Assembly: GCF_003364205.1 (NCBI RefSeq)
Contig: NZ_NXLV01000005.1
Span: forward strand, 62,001 to 126,000
Length of the DNA: 64,000 nucleotides
Direction of reading: 5' to 3'
DNA from: Helicobacter brantae
Lineage (GTDB): Bacteria > Campylobacterota > Campylobacteria > Campylobacterales > Helicobacteraceae
Made by a program: the position numbers and the translations under genes. A model generated the notes under the pieces. It saw nothing but the letters and a program-made list of their open reading frames with translations, ran no database searches and was not told the DNA's origin. Positions 16,614 to 27,076 of the stretch are shown in pieces. The first letter of the stretch is position 1. Each line of letters begins with the position of its first letter.

Positions 16614-19600
16614 ATGAAAATGTTACCCAAAATTGCTCTAGGGGGGGGGGGCAGATAAGAGATTAGAGCAAAACCCCTCTATACAAAAATCTAGCTTCAA
16701 ACCCCTCATCGCAAGTTCCCTTGCTTTGGCTCTTGGAGTAAGTGTAGCAGTAGCGACAGAACCTACTTTCAGTCTTGATGGAGAAGCTGTAGAATCTAGC
16801 GTTTTTGGAATCCAATGGACAAATGATAGCAATGGCTCTTTCACTCCTCAGACTTCAGATGGCACAAGTCTTGTAGGCAAAAGAATCATTCTTGTCTTTA
16901 ATGGCTCTGCTGAAAATTCAGGAGCAAATGGGGACACATACGACATTAAAGCAAGTAGTGAAGTTACAAACTTTACCCTCACAAGCACAACGACAATCAC
17001 TGCAACCTCAATCGAACTTCGCCCCTCAAAAGTATCTAGTCCCACAGGAAAAATCACAACACTTGATCTCTCAGGAGTTACGAGTGGATATGCCCTAGTA
17101 GGGGATTTTAAAACAGGAGGTGGGAGTGGAAATACAAATATTGGTAAGTTTGGAGGGCAAGGAATTCAAGGAAATGTAACGCTTGATGGTTCAGCTTCAA
17201 CAGAAATGTATTTTACAGGTAGTGCAGGGATTACAGGGACACTTACAATCAGTCAAAACGGCACAAACACTATCACCTTTGAAAATGGGACAATTGGTGG
17301 AGCGACAACCATTAGCAATGGAAACAATACTTTCAATCCCACATCTCAAAACATTTTTGCAGGTGGATTGACAATCAGTGGTGGGACAACAACGCTTCTA
17401 GCTAATGGAAACAAAAACATCAATGATATGCTTGGGACAACAACCCTAAGTGGAGGGACTTTGGCTTTTGGTTTTGCAGAAGATGTAGAAAATGATAACA
17501 AAATTTTCAATTTCAATACAAGCAAACAAGTGGAAGTAACCACTACAACCACCCCAGAAGACGGAGGAGAAGCTACAACTCAAACCTCACAAGTCAATCA
17601 ACTCACTATTACAGGAGGGACTCTAGCCTTCAATGGTGCTAAAAAGGTGTATTTTAATAATAGTGATACAACCAATCAAGGAGATGGCACACTCACACTC
17701 ACTGGTGGTGCAGTGAAATTCATCGTAGATCCCACTATCACCACAGCAAACGACAATACAGCAGAAAATGCTTTTCTCAAAGGAAATATCACTTCCGATG
17801 GTGGAAGTGTCATCTTTGCTCTCAATGCTAGTGATGATAGTATCACAGGAGTGAATCCCTTCACAAATCCCAATGCAGATTCTTCTTCACTCTCCACCTA
17901 CTATGTCGATGGAAATATCACGATAAATAGTGGAGGGCTTTCAGCATTTTGGGATGATAGCAAAGGATTTGTAGGCAAGATTGCCACCACAAACAACCAT
18001 ACATTAACTTTCACTCCCACAAATGGCTTAAGTGGCAAAAATGATGTATGGTTTGATAGTGGGACTTTCAAAGATGGAAGCAACACTATCTCAAGCATTT
18101 CAGCCACAACAGGTACAAGCCATCTAGTCTTTGAAGATGTCATCAACATCGGAACTGCTCCTGCTGAAGGGACTACCCCAAGCAATGTCATTACAGCAAA
18201 TGGTGGAAGCTCAATGATTCTCTTCAAAAACACCACCATAATCAATGGAAACATTTTGTCAAATTCAGGAAATAATAATCTCTACTTCAATGGCGATACC
18301 ACTACTATCAATGGCAATATCAACACCCAAACCAATAGAAACACTTCCATTACTTTTAATAATGGGCAAAACACAATCAATGGTAATATAGCAACCTCAA
18401 GAGGAACAAACTCTATCACCCTAACTCAAGGAAGTATTACAATCAATGGCAATATCACATCTACTCGAGGAAATACTCAAATTACTTTCACTGCAGGGGA
18501 GAACTCAATCATAGGAAATATCCAATCTGGTTCTAGCGATTCTGGTTATGCTGAGACAGGGAAATACAATCAGATTGCCTTTGGTGGGACTTCAGCTTCA
18601 CTAGGTTCATCTACCCAATCTGTAACTCTCAAAGCAGACAATAGTGGGACTGCTGGTTATGATGTGAGTTCTCTCAATACCGTTATCTTTGGTGCAACTA
18701 CCAACAATATCTATCTTTCAGAACTTGGCACTAATGCAAGAAATATGACTACAACAAAGCTTAATTTTAATGCATTGAGTTTCAACAATGATGAAAATGA
18801 CAATGGAGAGAAGCAAATTGCTTCAATCAACACCGATAAAGGAAATAACATTATTGGAAAAAACATTGCAAGTGCTTCTGATAATAGTGGCACAAAATAC
18901 GGCAATCTCTACTATAGTAGCAATCTTTTTGATATAAAAAACTTCTCTATCCACGCTGGTAGCATTTCTCGTTATGGTATAGGACTAAAAGACAATTTTT
19001 CAGACAACTTTGTATCTAGTGATTATACAGCTAGTGGGACTTTTACATTTGGGAATAGCAGTGGAGATGTTGCAAATGCTATCGTTGCTAATGGATCTGC
19101 AAACAACTATATCAATGTCAGTGGGACAACGACAATCTATGGCAATATTCTCATCAACAATAAGCAAACTGGTGGCAAGAGTAGCAATCTTCTTGCTCTC
19201 ACAGGAGATTCAGCCACTCTTGGAGCAGAAAATAGAAAGATTTCTGTAAAAATCACAAACTCTTCATACAATGGTGCAGGATACCAATCTTATGGGAATA
19301 ACACGCTTTTGCTTGGAGCAGATATAAATACACTTCATATTTCAGAACTTAGTGTAGATGGGGATTGGGGAAGCACTAATCCTCATAAAAAAACTTTTAA
19401 TGCTTTAAGTTTCAATCAAGGAACAAATAGTGCCAATATCGCTATAATCTCTTCATCTACGGGGAACAATTTTATTGGAAAAAATATCATCACTCAAGAT
19501 GGGGGATATAATGCCAATTTATTCTCAAACACAAGTAATGCACAATTAAAAGACAATTTTGCTTCTGTCTTTGTATCTAGTGATTACACAGCTAATGGGA

Positions 19601-22600
19601 CTTACACTTTAGGAAGTATTACAGCCAATGGTAAAGGAAACAATCTTGTTAATATTTCAGGAAACAATTCAATCACGGGAGATATTCTCGTTCAAAATAA
19701 TCAAAAAAGTGGGGCTGAAGCTAACAATCTCTTTGTCCTCACAGGAAATTCAGCCACTCTTGGAACAGAAGATAGCAAAATTTCTATAAAAATCACAAAC
19801 TCTGCTGGTGATGGATATGGTTGGAGATCTTATGGGAACAATACGCTTTTGCTTGGAGCAAGTACAAATACGCTTTATATCTCAGAGCTAAGCATAGATG
19901 GGGATTTTGGAAGCACTAATCCTCAGACAAAAACCTTCAATGCTTTAAGTTTCAATCAAGGAACAAATAGTGCCAATATCACTACAATCTCTTCATCTAT
20001 GGGAAGCAATATTATTGGAAAAAATATCATCACTCAAGATGGGGGATATAATACTAATTTATTCTCGGGTACGACAATAAAAGGAAATTTTGCCTCTACC
20101 TTTATGTCTAGTGCTTACACAGCTAGTGGGACTTTCACTCTAGGAACTATCACAGCCAATAGTGAAAGAAACTATATCAATGTAGAGAATCTTACTGCAG
20201 GAGCTATCACAGCTAGTGGTGGAAGCAATTATATTTATTCCAATGGCACAAGCTCTCTAACCTCTATATCTGCTAGTGGTGGAAACAACACAATTACCCT
20301 CAAAGGAACTACAAACACTATTAGTGGAAACATATTAGCCAAGAGTTCAACAAACAACTATATCACTCTTGAAGGAAGCTCAAACAATTCCATTGGTGGT
20401 AATATCACATCTCTTCTGGGGAGTAATAAAATCGTTTTTAATTCAGGTAATAACTCAATTACAGGAAATATCCTTATTGACAATAAAAAAACTGCTTCTG
20501 GAGCTAACAATCTCTTTGTCCTCACAGGAAATTCAGCCACTCTTGGAGCAAAAGGTAGTGAAATTTCTATAAAAATCACAAATTTAACCAATGATGGGTA
20601 TGGTTGGTATTCTTATGGAAACAATACGCTTTTGCTTGGAGCAGATACAAATACGCTTTATATCTCAGAGCTTAGCGTAGATGGAGATTGGGGTTCTAAC
20701 AATGAAACCCCAAGAACATTCAATGCTTTAAGTTTTAATCAAGGAACAAGTAGTGCCAATATCACTACAATCTCTTCATCTCGAGGAAACAACATTATTG
20801 GAAAAAATATCATCACTCAAGATGGGGGATACAATACTAATTTATTCTCGGATACGACAATAAAAGGAAATTTTGCCTCTACCTTTATGTCTAGTGCTTA
20901 CACAGCTAGTGGGACTTTCACTCTAGGAACTATCACAGCCAATAGTGGTGGAGCAAACTATATCAATGTAGAGAATCTTACTGCAGGAGCTATCACAGCT
21001 AGTGGTGGAAATAATCATATTGGATTCACAGGCAACTCTCTAGTCTCAGGTGATATCACCAAACCAAATGGAACAAACAACTTCACTTATCTTGCAGACA
21101 ACTCCACCCTCACCCTACAAGGAGCAACTAATCGAATCTCCACCCTCACAGCAGTAAGTGGAGAAGCTACAAACAAAGATACTCTTATCATTGACACCTC
21201 TACCAATGCCAATGCCACAAGTATCGATAAGCTTGTCAATGGGGGCAATCTGATTGTATCAATGAAAGGTGCTACAAACTCAGCTACCCTCACACTCAAC
21301 AACACTTCTGCTAATAGCACTCTAAAAGCCCTCAATCTCACAGAAGCAACTTCAGATATGGATAAAAATATCCTCAATCTCCAAGCAAGAACGACAACTA
21401 TCCTTGATGAAGTCAATATCGCTTCAGGCAAGGGACTGACAATCAACCTCAATGGCACTTCTACAACACTAGAGCTAGATAATGGACTCTCCAACTCTGG
21501 GAATGCAAACATTAGCTTTGAGGGAAGCAATGGAGTATTTGATAGCATAATTGATACAAATGGAAGTGGTGCAACTACCACAATCAATATTGCAAACAAT
21601 AAAACAGGAACAATCAAGGGCAATATCACTCAAAGCAATGATGGAGCTAATAATGTAGTCTTCAGTGGTGGCACAGCCAAACTCACACTTCAAGGCTCTA
21701 GCAATGCTCTTAACTCAGTAGATTCTACAAGTGCAGGGACTCTCTCCCTCAACTCTAGCAATGCTTCCACCACCACGATTGCTCAACTCAAAGGCAATAA
21801 TCTCACAGCAAACTTTGGTGGGACAAATCAAGCTACAAAGCTTGTCATAGCAGATAGTGATACTTCAAACAAGACAATCACTCTAGCAGGAGTAAGCCTA
21901 GAGGCAAACTCCACAAACAACACCCTTGATCTCACTTCACTCACCTCAGCCACTATCAGCAGTGCTGTTAGTGTGAATCCAACCCAAGGATTGAGTATCG
22001 CACTTGGCTCAACTGATATGACTTTCACACAGGGGTTGAGTGGCAGTTCAGTGCTTAGTGTGAGTGGAATATCCTCATTTACAACCACTTCCAACGATAT
22101 CCAAGCAAATACCCTCAACCTAATGGGAAATGCAAATGCAAAGGCAACATTCAAAAACACTACAACCACACTCTCCACTCTCAATGCCAATGCAAAGGGT
22201 GGAAATACTTTAGCTCTTGATTCTTCTAGCAATAATGTAGCTCTCACACTTGCCAATGCAATCAATGGGGTTTTGGATATAGAGCTTAGTGGAAGTGCTA
22301 CCTACTCAACCACCCTCACTCTCAATGGTGGAGTAATCCAAAGCATTAGTGCCACAAATGGCACAAGCAACGCAGTTATTTTCTCTAGTGGCAACAGCAC
22401 CATCAACAATGCAATCAATAGCACTTCAGTAGCAAGTGGAAAATCGCTCTCTCTTCAAGTCAAAAGTGGTGTAACACTCAATGCAAAAGGTGGTATCGAT
22501 AATAGCAGTGGTGGAAGTATCAATATGGAATTAGAGAATAATTCCAAGCTCTATCTAGGAGCAACTAGCTCACTTAGCTCTCTAACAGCCAATAATGCAG

Positions 22601-24033
22601 TTATCAATATTGCCAATATGGAAGTAGAGCGTCCAACAAGAGCAATCACAAGAAATACTCTCACTATCGGAAAGAGTGGTAGTGGTGAAAGCTATAAAGG
22701 AAATGCTGAGTTTATCATCTATGTGGGTGGGGGACAAGCTGATAATATTGTCTTCAATAATGTAGCAAAAATGGATTCAAACACGAAATCAAGTGCAACC
22801 ATCACAGCCACAGGAAGTTATTATAGCATTATCAATGGCAATCATACTCTTGTCGCCACAGTGAATGATACTGGATACAACTCCACTGATGGCTCAACAG
22901 ATAATATGAATAAACTTCAAGGTGGAGAGGTTTTAGTCGGTGGCTCTCTTATGAAAACAACTCTTATTGAAGAGAGTGATGGCAATGGTGTAGTCAAATA
23001 CTATCTAGGCAAAGGTGTAGATGAAGGAGCTCCTATCCAATACCAAGAAGTGGCAAGTTCAGCCCTCACGGTCAATTATGATCTTTTCCTTGCCAACTTT
23101 AACTCTCTAAATAAAAGAATGGGGGAATTGCGAGAGAGTGAGCATAGTAATGGAGTGTGGGCTAGAGTCTTTGGGGGAAATATGAGTAATGACTTTGGCT
23201 CTGGCAGTAAGACTGATTACCTCACAGCTCAAGCAGGATATGACTACTCACTTAGCATAGGAGAGAGTGCAAGAAACTTTATGGGAATTGCAGTGGCTTA
23301 TGGAACTTCTAGCACTCAAGGAAATACTCTAAGTATGGATAACATTCTTGGCTCAAGTGGTTCAATTGCTTTGAGTGAAGTAGATTCTCATATGATTGAA
23401 GTAGGGCTTTATAACTCCTATGTGAGTGATAGTGGTTGGTATAATGACACAATCTTTAAGTTTGATTACATTATGAGTAAATTCTCTTTGAGTAACAAAA
23501 CAGATCTTTTCACAGATACTAGCAACTTTGCAATGGTGCTAAGTGATGAGTTTGGGTATCGCTATAAATTTGGTGAGAGTGAGAAAGGAAGCTGGTATAT
23601 TGATCCTCAAGTAGAAGTCGCCTTTGGATACTTCAATCAAAGTGATTTCAATCGTGCAATGTATGATGCGACAGGCACTATCTATGATACTACAATGAGA
23701 GCTACTCAAGACACTATCCTTACTCTAAGGACTAGAGCTGGAGCAAGTCTAGGGAAGAAATTCACTACTGATAAAGGATTTGCAAGTCTTTATGTGGGAG
23801 CATTCTATGAGTATGATTATATCAATGGTGGGAATGCAAGTGTTGAGGGACAAATCGGTGGAACAATCAAAAGCCTAGATAGTATTGAGAGCAATGGAAG
23901 AGCAGTGCTAAATGTAGGAAGCAATATTGAGCTAACTAAGGGGGCTAGAATGTATATCGATGTAGAAAAGAGCTTTGGAGATAAGCAAAGAACCTTTATG
24001 CAGTTTAATCTTGGAGCAAGATATAGTTTCTAG
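16614..24033 (+). CDS. Giant autotransporter AT1, phase-variable, OFF in this sequence
   Basis: Type Va surface protein of about 2,470 residues when in frame. Translation from the ATG at 16614 (good RBS) enters an 11-G run at 16641-16651 and stops at TAA 16656. The long frame is open from just after the tract to 24033 but has an in-frame TAG at 16639 and no ATG with an RBS, so it is silent here. Ten or 13 G would join the frames, giving an unusual basic leader before a signal peptide (SFKPLIASSLALALGVSVAVA). The passenger is Asn/Thr/Gly/Ser-rich beta-helix sequence with in-frame repeats. The last 330 residues are a beta barrel (NSLNKRMGEL, GVWARVFGG) ending in GARYSF. AT2 has a related barrel. 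Confidence 0.88.
16641..16651 (+). repeat. Poly-G tract (G11) controlling AT1 reading frame
   Basis: Eleven consecutive G residues, codons 10-13 of the AT1 start frame. Such mononucleotide tracts in Helicobacter and Campylobacter change length by slipped-strand mispairing. With 11 G the frame ends 17 nt from the tract start; minus one or plus two bases restores it. Confidence 0.92.
19135..21010 (+). repeat. In-frame passenger repeats in AT1
   Basis: Three related modules begin at about 19140, 19680 and 20460. Each holds LTGxSATLG, SYGNNTLLLGA, FNALSFNQGT and IIGKNIITQDGGYN. The anchor CTCACAGGA.ATTCAGCC occurs at 19198, 19738 and 20521, so the spacings are 540 and 783 bp, both multiples of three. 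The second and third copies are nearly identical from about 20042 to 20220 and 20825 to 21000. A diverged fourth copy lies near 18600-18850. Confidence 0.85.
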
Positions 24034-24160
24034 GATATGAGGATAGAGAAAGGGAGTGGGATAAAAAGGGGGTGGAAAATAAAAAGAGAGAAAGAGGGGT
24101 GAGAAAAAAGAAAAAAGGGGAGTGGAAATCAAACCCTTATCAAAAGGGCTTATCATAGAT

Positions 24161-24274
24161 AGTAGTAGGTTTGCTGATACCTCTATGAGAGATTAAAGAG
24201 GGTTCTCAAAGTAGAGGTATCACAGAGCCTACTGCTTTGTTGAGATTTTTTATCTTAAAAAGGCTCTGTTTTTT
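24161..24274 (+). ncRNA. Structured RNA or 3' UTR element with terminator
   Basis: A 25-nt arm (24161-24185) pairs with 24212-24236 through an 11-bp inner and a 9-bp outer helix with a small internal loop. Part of the right arm, CAGAGCCT (24223-24230), can instead pair perfectly with AGGCTCTG (24261-24268), which is followed by six T: a terminator. The gap 24034-24478 has no gene. This may be the AT1 terminator or an independent small RNA. A ribA attenuator is less likely, because ribA has its own promoter 18 nt before its ATG. Confidence 0.5.
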
Positions 24275-24298
24275 CTTTGTCAGTTTTTCTCATTATTT

Positions 24299-24319
24299 AG
24301 AGTGGGCTTGGCTCACTCT
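24299..24319. other. Short hairpin in the AT1-ribA gap
   Basis: AGAGTGGGC and GCTCACTCT form a 9-bp stem (one G-T pair) with a TTG loop. No T run follows, so it is not an obvious terminator. Apart from this and the structured element at 24161-24274, I see only purine-rich sequence (24040-24120) and the ribA promoter in the 445-bp gap. Confidence 0.4.
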
Positions 24320-24455
24320 AGCAAAGACGCCATAGGGCTTTGGGATTTCATAGAAGACTATTCTTTTTCAATATTTTTCTCTAAACTCCCTTCTTTTTCC
24401 TCAACACATTAGCAAAGCAACGATTTTTTTTCCAAAAAATGGTATAACGCCTTTT

Positions 24456-24461
24456 TATAAT
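24456..24461 (+). promoter_or_regulatory. ribA -10 box
   Basis: A perfect TATAAT 18 nt before the ribA start, after a T-rich stretch, with AAGGA just upstream of the ATG. Implies a very short leader with no room for a riboswitch. Confidence 0.6.
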
Positions 24462-24478
24462 CATTTCTAAGGATATAA

Positions 24479-25069
24479 ATGAAATTTGAAATCTCAAATA
24501 CTGCCAAACTTCCCACTTCTTTTGGGGATTTTAAACTCACAGCTTTCAGAGAATATACTACAAATATTGAGGGTAGGGCGTGTGAGCTAGAGCATTTGGT
24601 TATCAGCTCAGAGTCTCTGCCTCAAATCCCTCTAGTGCGATTGCATTCTGAATGCCTTACAGGAGATGTGCTTAGCTCTTTGAAGTGCGATTGTGGAGGG
24701 GAGCTACACCTTGCTCTCAAGCTTATAGCAAAGGAGGGGGGGATGCTTCTTTATCTTCGCCAAGAGGGTAGGGGGATAGGACTTTTCAACAAAATCAACG
24801 CCTATGCCCTGCAAGATAGGGGACTAGACACGGTGGAGGCTAATGAAGAACTAGGATTCCCAAAAGATGCAAGGAATTATGATATCGTGGGAGAAATGTT
24901 TAAGCATTTCAACCTCACAGAAATCAAGCTTCTCACAAACAATCCCAAAAAGATTGACTTGCTCTCAAGATTTGTCAAAGTGCAACGCTCTCCAATCATC
25001 ATCGAGCCAAATTGCCACAATGAGCATTATTTGCAAGTCAAGAAAGAAAAAATGGGACATTTACTCTAA
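24479..25069 (+). CDS. ribA: GTP cyclohydrolase II
   Basis: Opens GTP to the pyrimidine precursor of riboflavin in the cytoplasm. 196 residues, a stand-alone RibA without a RibB domain. Zinc ligands form Cx10CxC (HSECLTGDVLSSLKCDCG). The catalytic region LRQEGRGIGL and the substrate segment LTNNPKKIDLL are intact. Full length. It leads a ribA-moeA-moaD plus-strand run with 9- and 10-nt gaps, so two GTP-derived cofactor pathways share a transcript. Confidence 0.94.
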   Translation: MKFEISNTAKLPTSFGDFKLTAFREYTTNIEGRACELEHLVISSESLPQIPLVRLHSECLTGDVLSSLKCDCGGELHLALKLIAKEGGMLLYLRQEGRGIGLFNKINAYALQDRGLDTVEANEELGFPKDARNYDIVGEMFKHFNLTEIKLLTNNPKKIDLLSRFVKVQRSPIIIEPNCHNEHYLQVKKEKMGHLL

Positions 25070-25078
25070 GGAGAGAAT

Positions 25079-26314
25079 ATGAAGACAAACATTAGCTATC
25101 AAGAAAGTATAGAAATCTTGCACTCAATCAATGTGAGTGCAAAAAGTTATGAGAAAATCCCATTCTCTCAAGCACTAGGGCGTATCCTAGCTCAAGATAT
25201 AGTCGCAGAGGAAAATATGCCAAACCACCCCACTTCAGCAATGGATGGCTATGCACTTAGCTCTGAGGATATTGCTTCTCTTTACTCTGATGGGCTAGAA
25301 ATCCTCTCTATCAACAAAGCAGGGGAGAGTGAAGAGCAGATTTGCCACAAAGGGGCGTGTATCAAGACATTCACAGGGGCAAAAATCCCTATAAATTGCG
25401 ATACTTTGGTGCTAGTAGAAGAGGTGAGAGTAGAAGGGAGTAAAATCTATGCACTTGAGGGGGCAAAGATTCAGAGGGGCAAATGGATTAGAGCAGTGGG
25501 GGAAAACTACACAAAGGACGAGGTTTTGCTCAAAAAAGGAAGTCAAATCACCCCATTTGAAATCGGACTTTTAGCTGAGCTAAATTGTGTGTTTGTGTGC
25601 GTATATCTCAAACCTAAAGTAGCAATCTTAAGTGGTGGAGATGAGATTATTGAGGTGGGAGAGAAACCTAGAGAAAACACCATTAGAAGCGTAAATAACC
25701 ACTTGCTTCAAGCCCTTTGTAGCTCTATGGGGGCAGAGGGGAGAATCTATCCATTGCTACTAGATGATAAAGGGCAAATTGAGAGAGAGGTAAGGGAAGC
25801 TTTGAGGGATTGTGATGTTCTTATCACCACAGGAGGGGCGAGCAAGGGGGATTTTGACTACACCCAAGAGGTTATAAGAGAGGTTTGTGAAATGAGCTTT
25901 AAGGGTGTGAGAATGAAACCAGGCAAACCTGTGGGGTTTGGAGTGAGGGGAGGGGAGCAGTTTGTTTTCTCCTTACCGGGTTTCCCAAACTCTTGTGCTG
26001 TAACTTTTATGCTTTTTGTGAGGATAATCATCGCTAGACTTCTTGGCACGACTCCCACCCTCACCCCACTCAAAGCCAAACTTACTCAAAGTATCAAGAG
26101 GGCAGATAGCAGAATGGAGTTTAGAATCTGCAATTTGAGGATAGAAAATGGGATTTATGAGGTAGGATTTTGGGACAAAAAGACATTGCAAAGCTCTGTG
26201 GTTAATAACTTTTGCTCTAAGAGTGCATTGATGATTTTAGAGGAGAATGGAGCAGACTTGCAAGAGGGCGAAATGGTAGAAATCTTACTTCTAGATTCGC
26301 TCATCAAACTATAA
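25079..26314 (+). CDS. moeA: Molybdopterin molybdenumtransferase
   Basis: Inserts molybdate into adenylated molybdopterin to form the molybdenum cofactor. 411 residues with the MoeA order: N-terminal domain (ENMPNHPTSAMDGYAL), central MoCF-binding domain (TTGGASKGDFDY, KPGKPVGFG, LPGFPNSCAV) and the C-terminal beta-barrel domain. GGAGAG precedes the ATG. Located between ribA and moaD, consistent with its pathway. Confidence 0.93.
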   Translation: MKTNISYQESIEILHSINVSAKSYEKIPFSQALGRILAQDIVAEENMPNHPTSAMDGYALSSEDIASLYSDGLEILSINKAGESEEQICHKGACIKTFTGAKIPINCDTLVLVEEVRVEGSKIYALEGAKIQRGKWIRAVGENYTKDEVLLKKGSQITPFEIGLLAELNCVFVCVYLKPKVAILSGGDEIIEVGEKPRENTIRSVNNHLLQALCSSMGAEGRIYPLLLDDKGQIEREVREALRDCDVLITTGGASKGDFDYTQEVIREVCEMSFKGVRMKPGKPVGFGVRGGEQFVFSLPGFPNSCAVTFMLFVRIIIARLLGTTPTLTPLKAKLTQSIKRADSRMEFRICNLRIENGIYEVGFWDKKTLQSSVVNNFCSKSALMILEENGADLQEGEMVEILLLDSLIKL

Positions 26315-26324
26315 GGAGTAAAAA

Positions 26325-26552
26325 ATGGCAAAGGTAAAAGTAGAGTTTTTAGGACCAATCGGACTAGAAGCAAAGGATTTTGAGGTGGCAAACCTTGAGG
26401 AGCTTAGAGCAGAGTTGCAAAAGATTGAAGCTTTGAGAGAGTGGCTCAAACTCAGTGCGGTGGCACTCAACGATGAGATAGTAGAGGATTTAAGCACCCC
26501 TCTAAAAGATGGGGATAAACTCGTTCTCCTCCCCCCTGTATGTGGTGGATGA
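26325..26552 (+). CDS. moaD: Molybdopterin synthase small subunit
   Basis: Ubiquitin-like sulfur carrier for molybdopterin synthesis. 75 residues, ending in the required Gly-Gly (LLPPVCGG) that carries the thiocarboxylate. AAGGAG precedes the ATG. Last gene of the ribA-moeA-moaD unit; its partner moaE is not in the window. Confidence 0.92.
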   Translation: MAKVKVEFLGPIGLEAKDFEVANLEELRAELQKIEALREWLKLSAVALNDEIVEDLSTPLKDGDKLVLLPPVCGG

Positions 26553-26582
26553 GATTTGGGGCTTTGCCCTAACCTCTTTTAT

Positions 26583-26604
26583 AAGACTTCCCAAAGTCTT
26601 TTTT
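26583..26604 (+). terminator. Terminator after moaD
   Basis: AAGACTT and AAGTCTT form a perfect 7-bp stem with a CCCA loop followed by TTTT, 30 nt after the moaD stop. It separates the cofactor operon from the dif/xerH intergenic region. Confidence 0.7.
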
Positions 26605-26650
26605 GCTTCTATTTATTTTCTAGAAAAATACAATAAAAATACAATCCCCC

Positions 26651-26728
26651 AAAAAAGCCTCTAAAATCAATTTTGTAATGCAAAGATACATTCAAAACTC
26701 AAAAAAGCGTTTTAAAGCGATTTTTGGA
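26651..26728. repeat. 78-bp direct repeat, copy 1 (dif region)
   Basis: Non-coding sequence beginning AAAAAAGCCTCTAAAAT and ending GCGATTTTTGGA. It recurs at 26943-27020 with two mismatches, 292 bp away. The two copies flank the dif-like site. A further partial GCCTCTT copy sits just before copy 2. Confidence 0.9.
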
Positions 26729-26774
26729 TTTAGGGCTTTGGATTTTGGGGCGAGGGGTGAGAAAAGTGATTTTA

Positions 26775-26808
26775 ATTTGGTTTGAAAATTATGGTTTTCA
26801 TAACTAAA
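26775..26808 (+). other. difH-like chromosome dimer resolution site
   Basis: Two 14-bp arms around a 6-bp centre (26789-26794). The right arm TTTTCATAACTAAA matches the XerH-binding arm known from Helicobacter and Campylobacter dif sites. The left arm (26775-26788) matches its inverse at 10 of 14 positions. It lies 270 bp upstream of xerH, the usual close arrangement. Probably marks the replication terminus. Confidence 0.72.
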
Positions 26809-26942
26809 ATAATCATATATCACCATACCTTGGGCTTTTGGCGTTTTTTGAGTCTTTCTCAAAGTCCGATGAGTTTTTAAAACCCCAAAAATCCAAATCC
26901 CAAATCTTCCAAAATTTCTCCTTTTCAAAAAAAGCCTCTTCA

Positions 26943-27020
26943 AAAAAAGCCTCTAAAATCGATTTTGCAATGCAAAGATACATTCAAAACTCAAAAAAGC
27001 GTTTTAAAGCGATTTTTGGA
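26943..27020. repeat. 78-bp direct repeat, copy 2 (dif region)
   Basis: Second copy of the repeat at 26651-26728, with A to G and T to C differences. It ends just before the xerH promoter. Recombination between the copies would delete 292 bp, including the dif-like site. Confidence 0.9.
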
Positions 27021-27022
27021 GA

Positions 27023-27046
27023 TATAATCTTGTTTTCATAACTAAA
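27023..27046 (+). promoter_or_regulatory. xerH promoter overlapping a dif half-site
   Basis: A perfect TATAAT at 27023-27028 is followed after 4 nt by TTTTCATAACTAAA (27033-27046), identical over 14 bp to the right arm of the dif-like site. No matching left arm is present. The half-site covers the expected transcription start of xerH, so XerH could bind there and limit its own expression. The binding is inferred. Confidence 0.5.
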
Positions 27047-27076
27047 CTAGGTTTTTATCAACCAAATGGAGCAACA

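Noticed and set aside
16726-16740. TTG at 16726 as the start of AT1
   Set aside because: It lies inside the signal peptide and has no ribosome binding site. The ATG at 16614 has both, and the G tract explains the frame break.
19135-21010. CRISPR-like spacing of the AT1 repeats
   Set aside because: Units are hundreds of bases, in frame and translated; no short regularly spaced repeats are present.
21087-22265. Long minus-strand ORFs inside AT1 (and similar ones in AT2)
   Set aside because: They are antisense shadows produced by repetitive Ser/Thr/Asn codons, with no RBS or recognisable protein.
24479-24560. FMN riboswitch upstream of ribA
   Set aside because: No RFN consensus is present and the promoter leaves a leader of only about 10 nt.
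26692-26943. Short ORFs in the dif region
   Set aside because: They span the direct repeats and the dif site, are low in complexity, and have no RBS.
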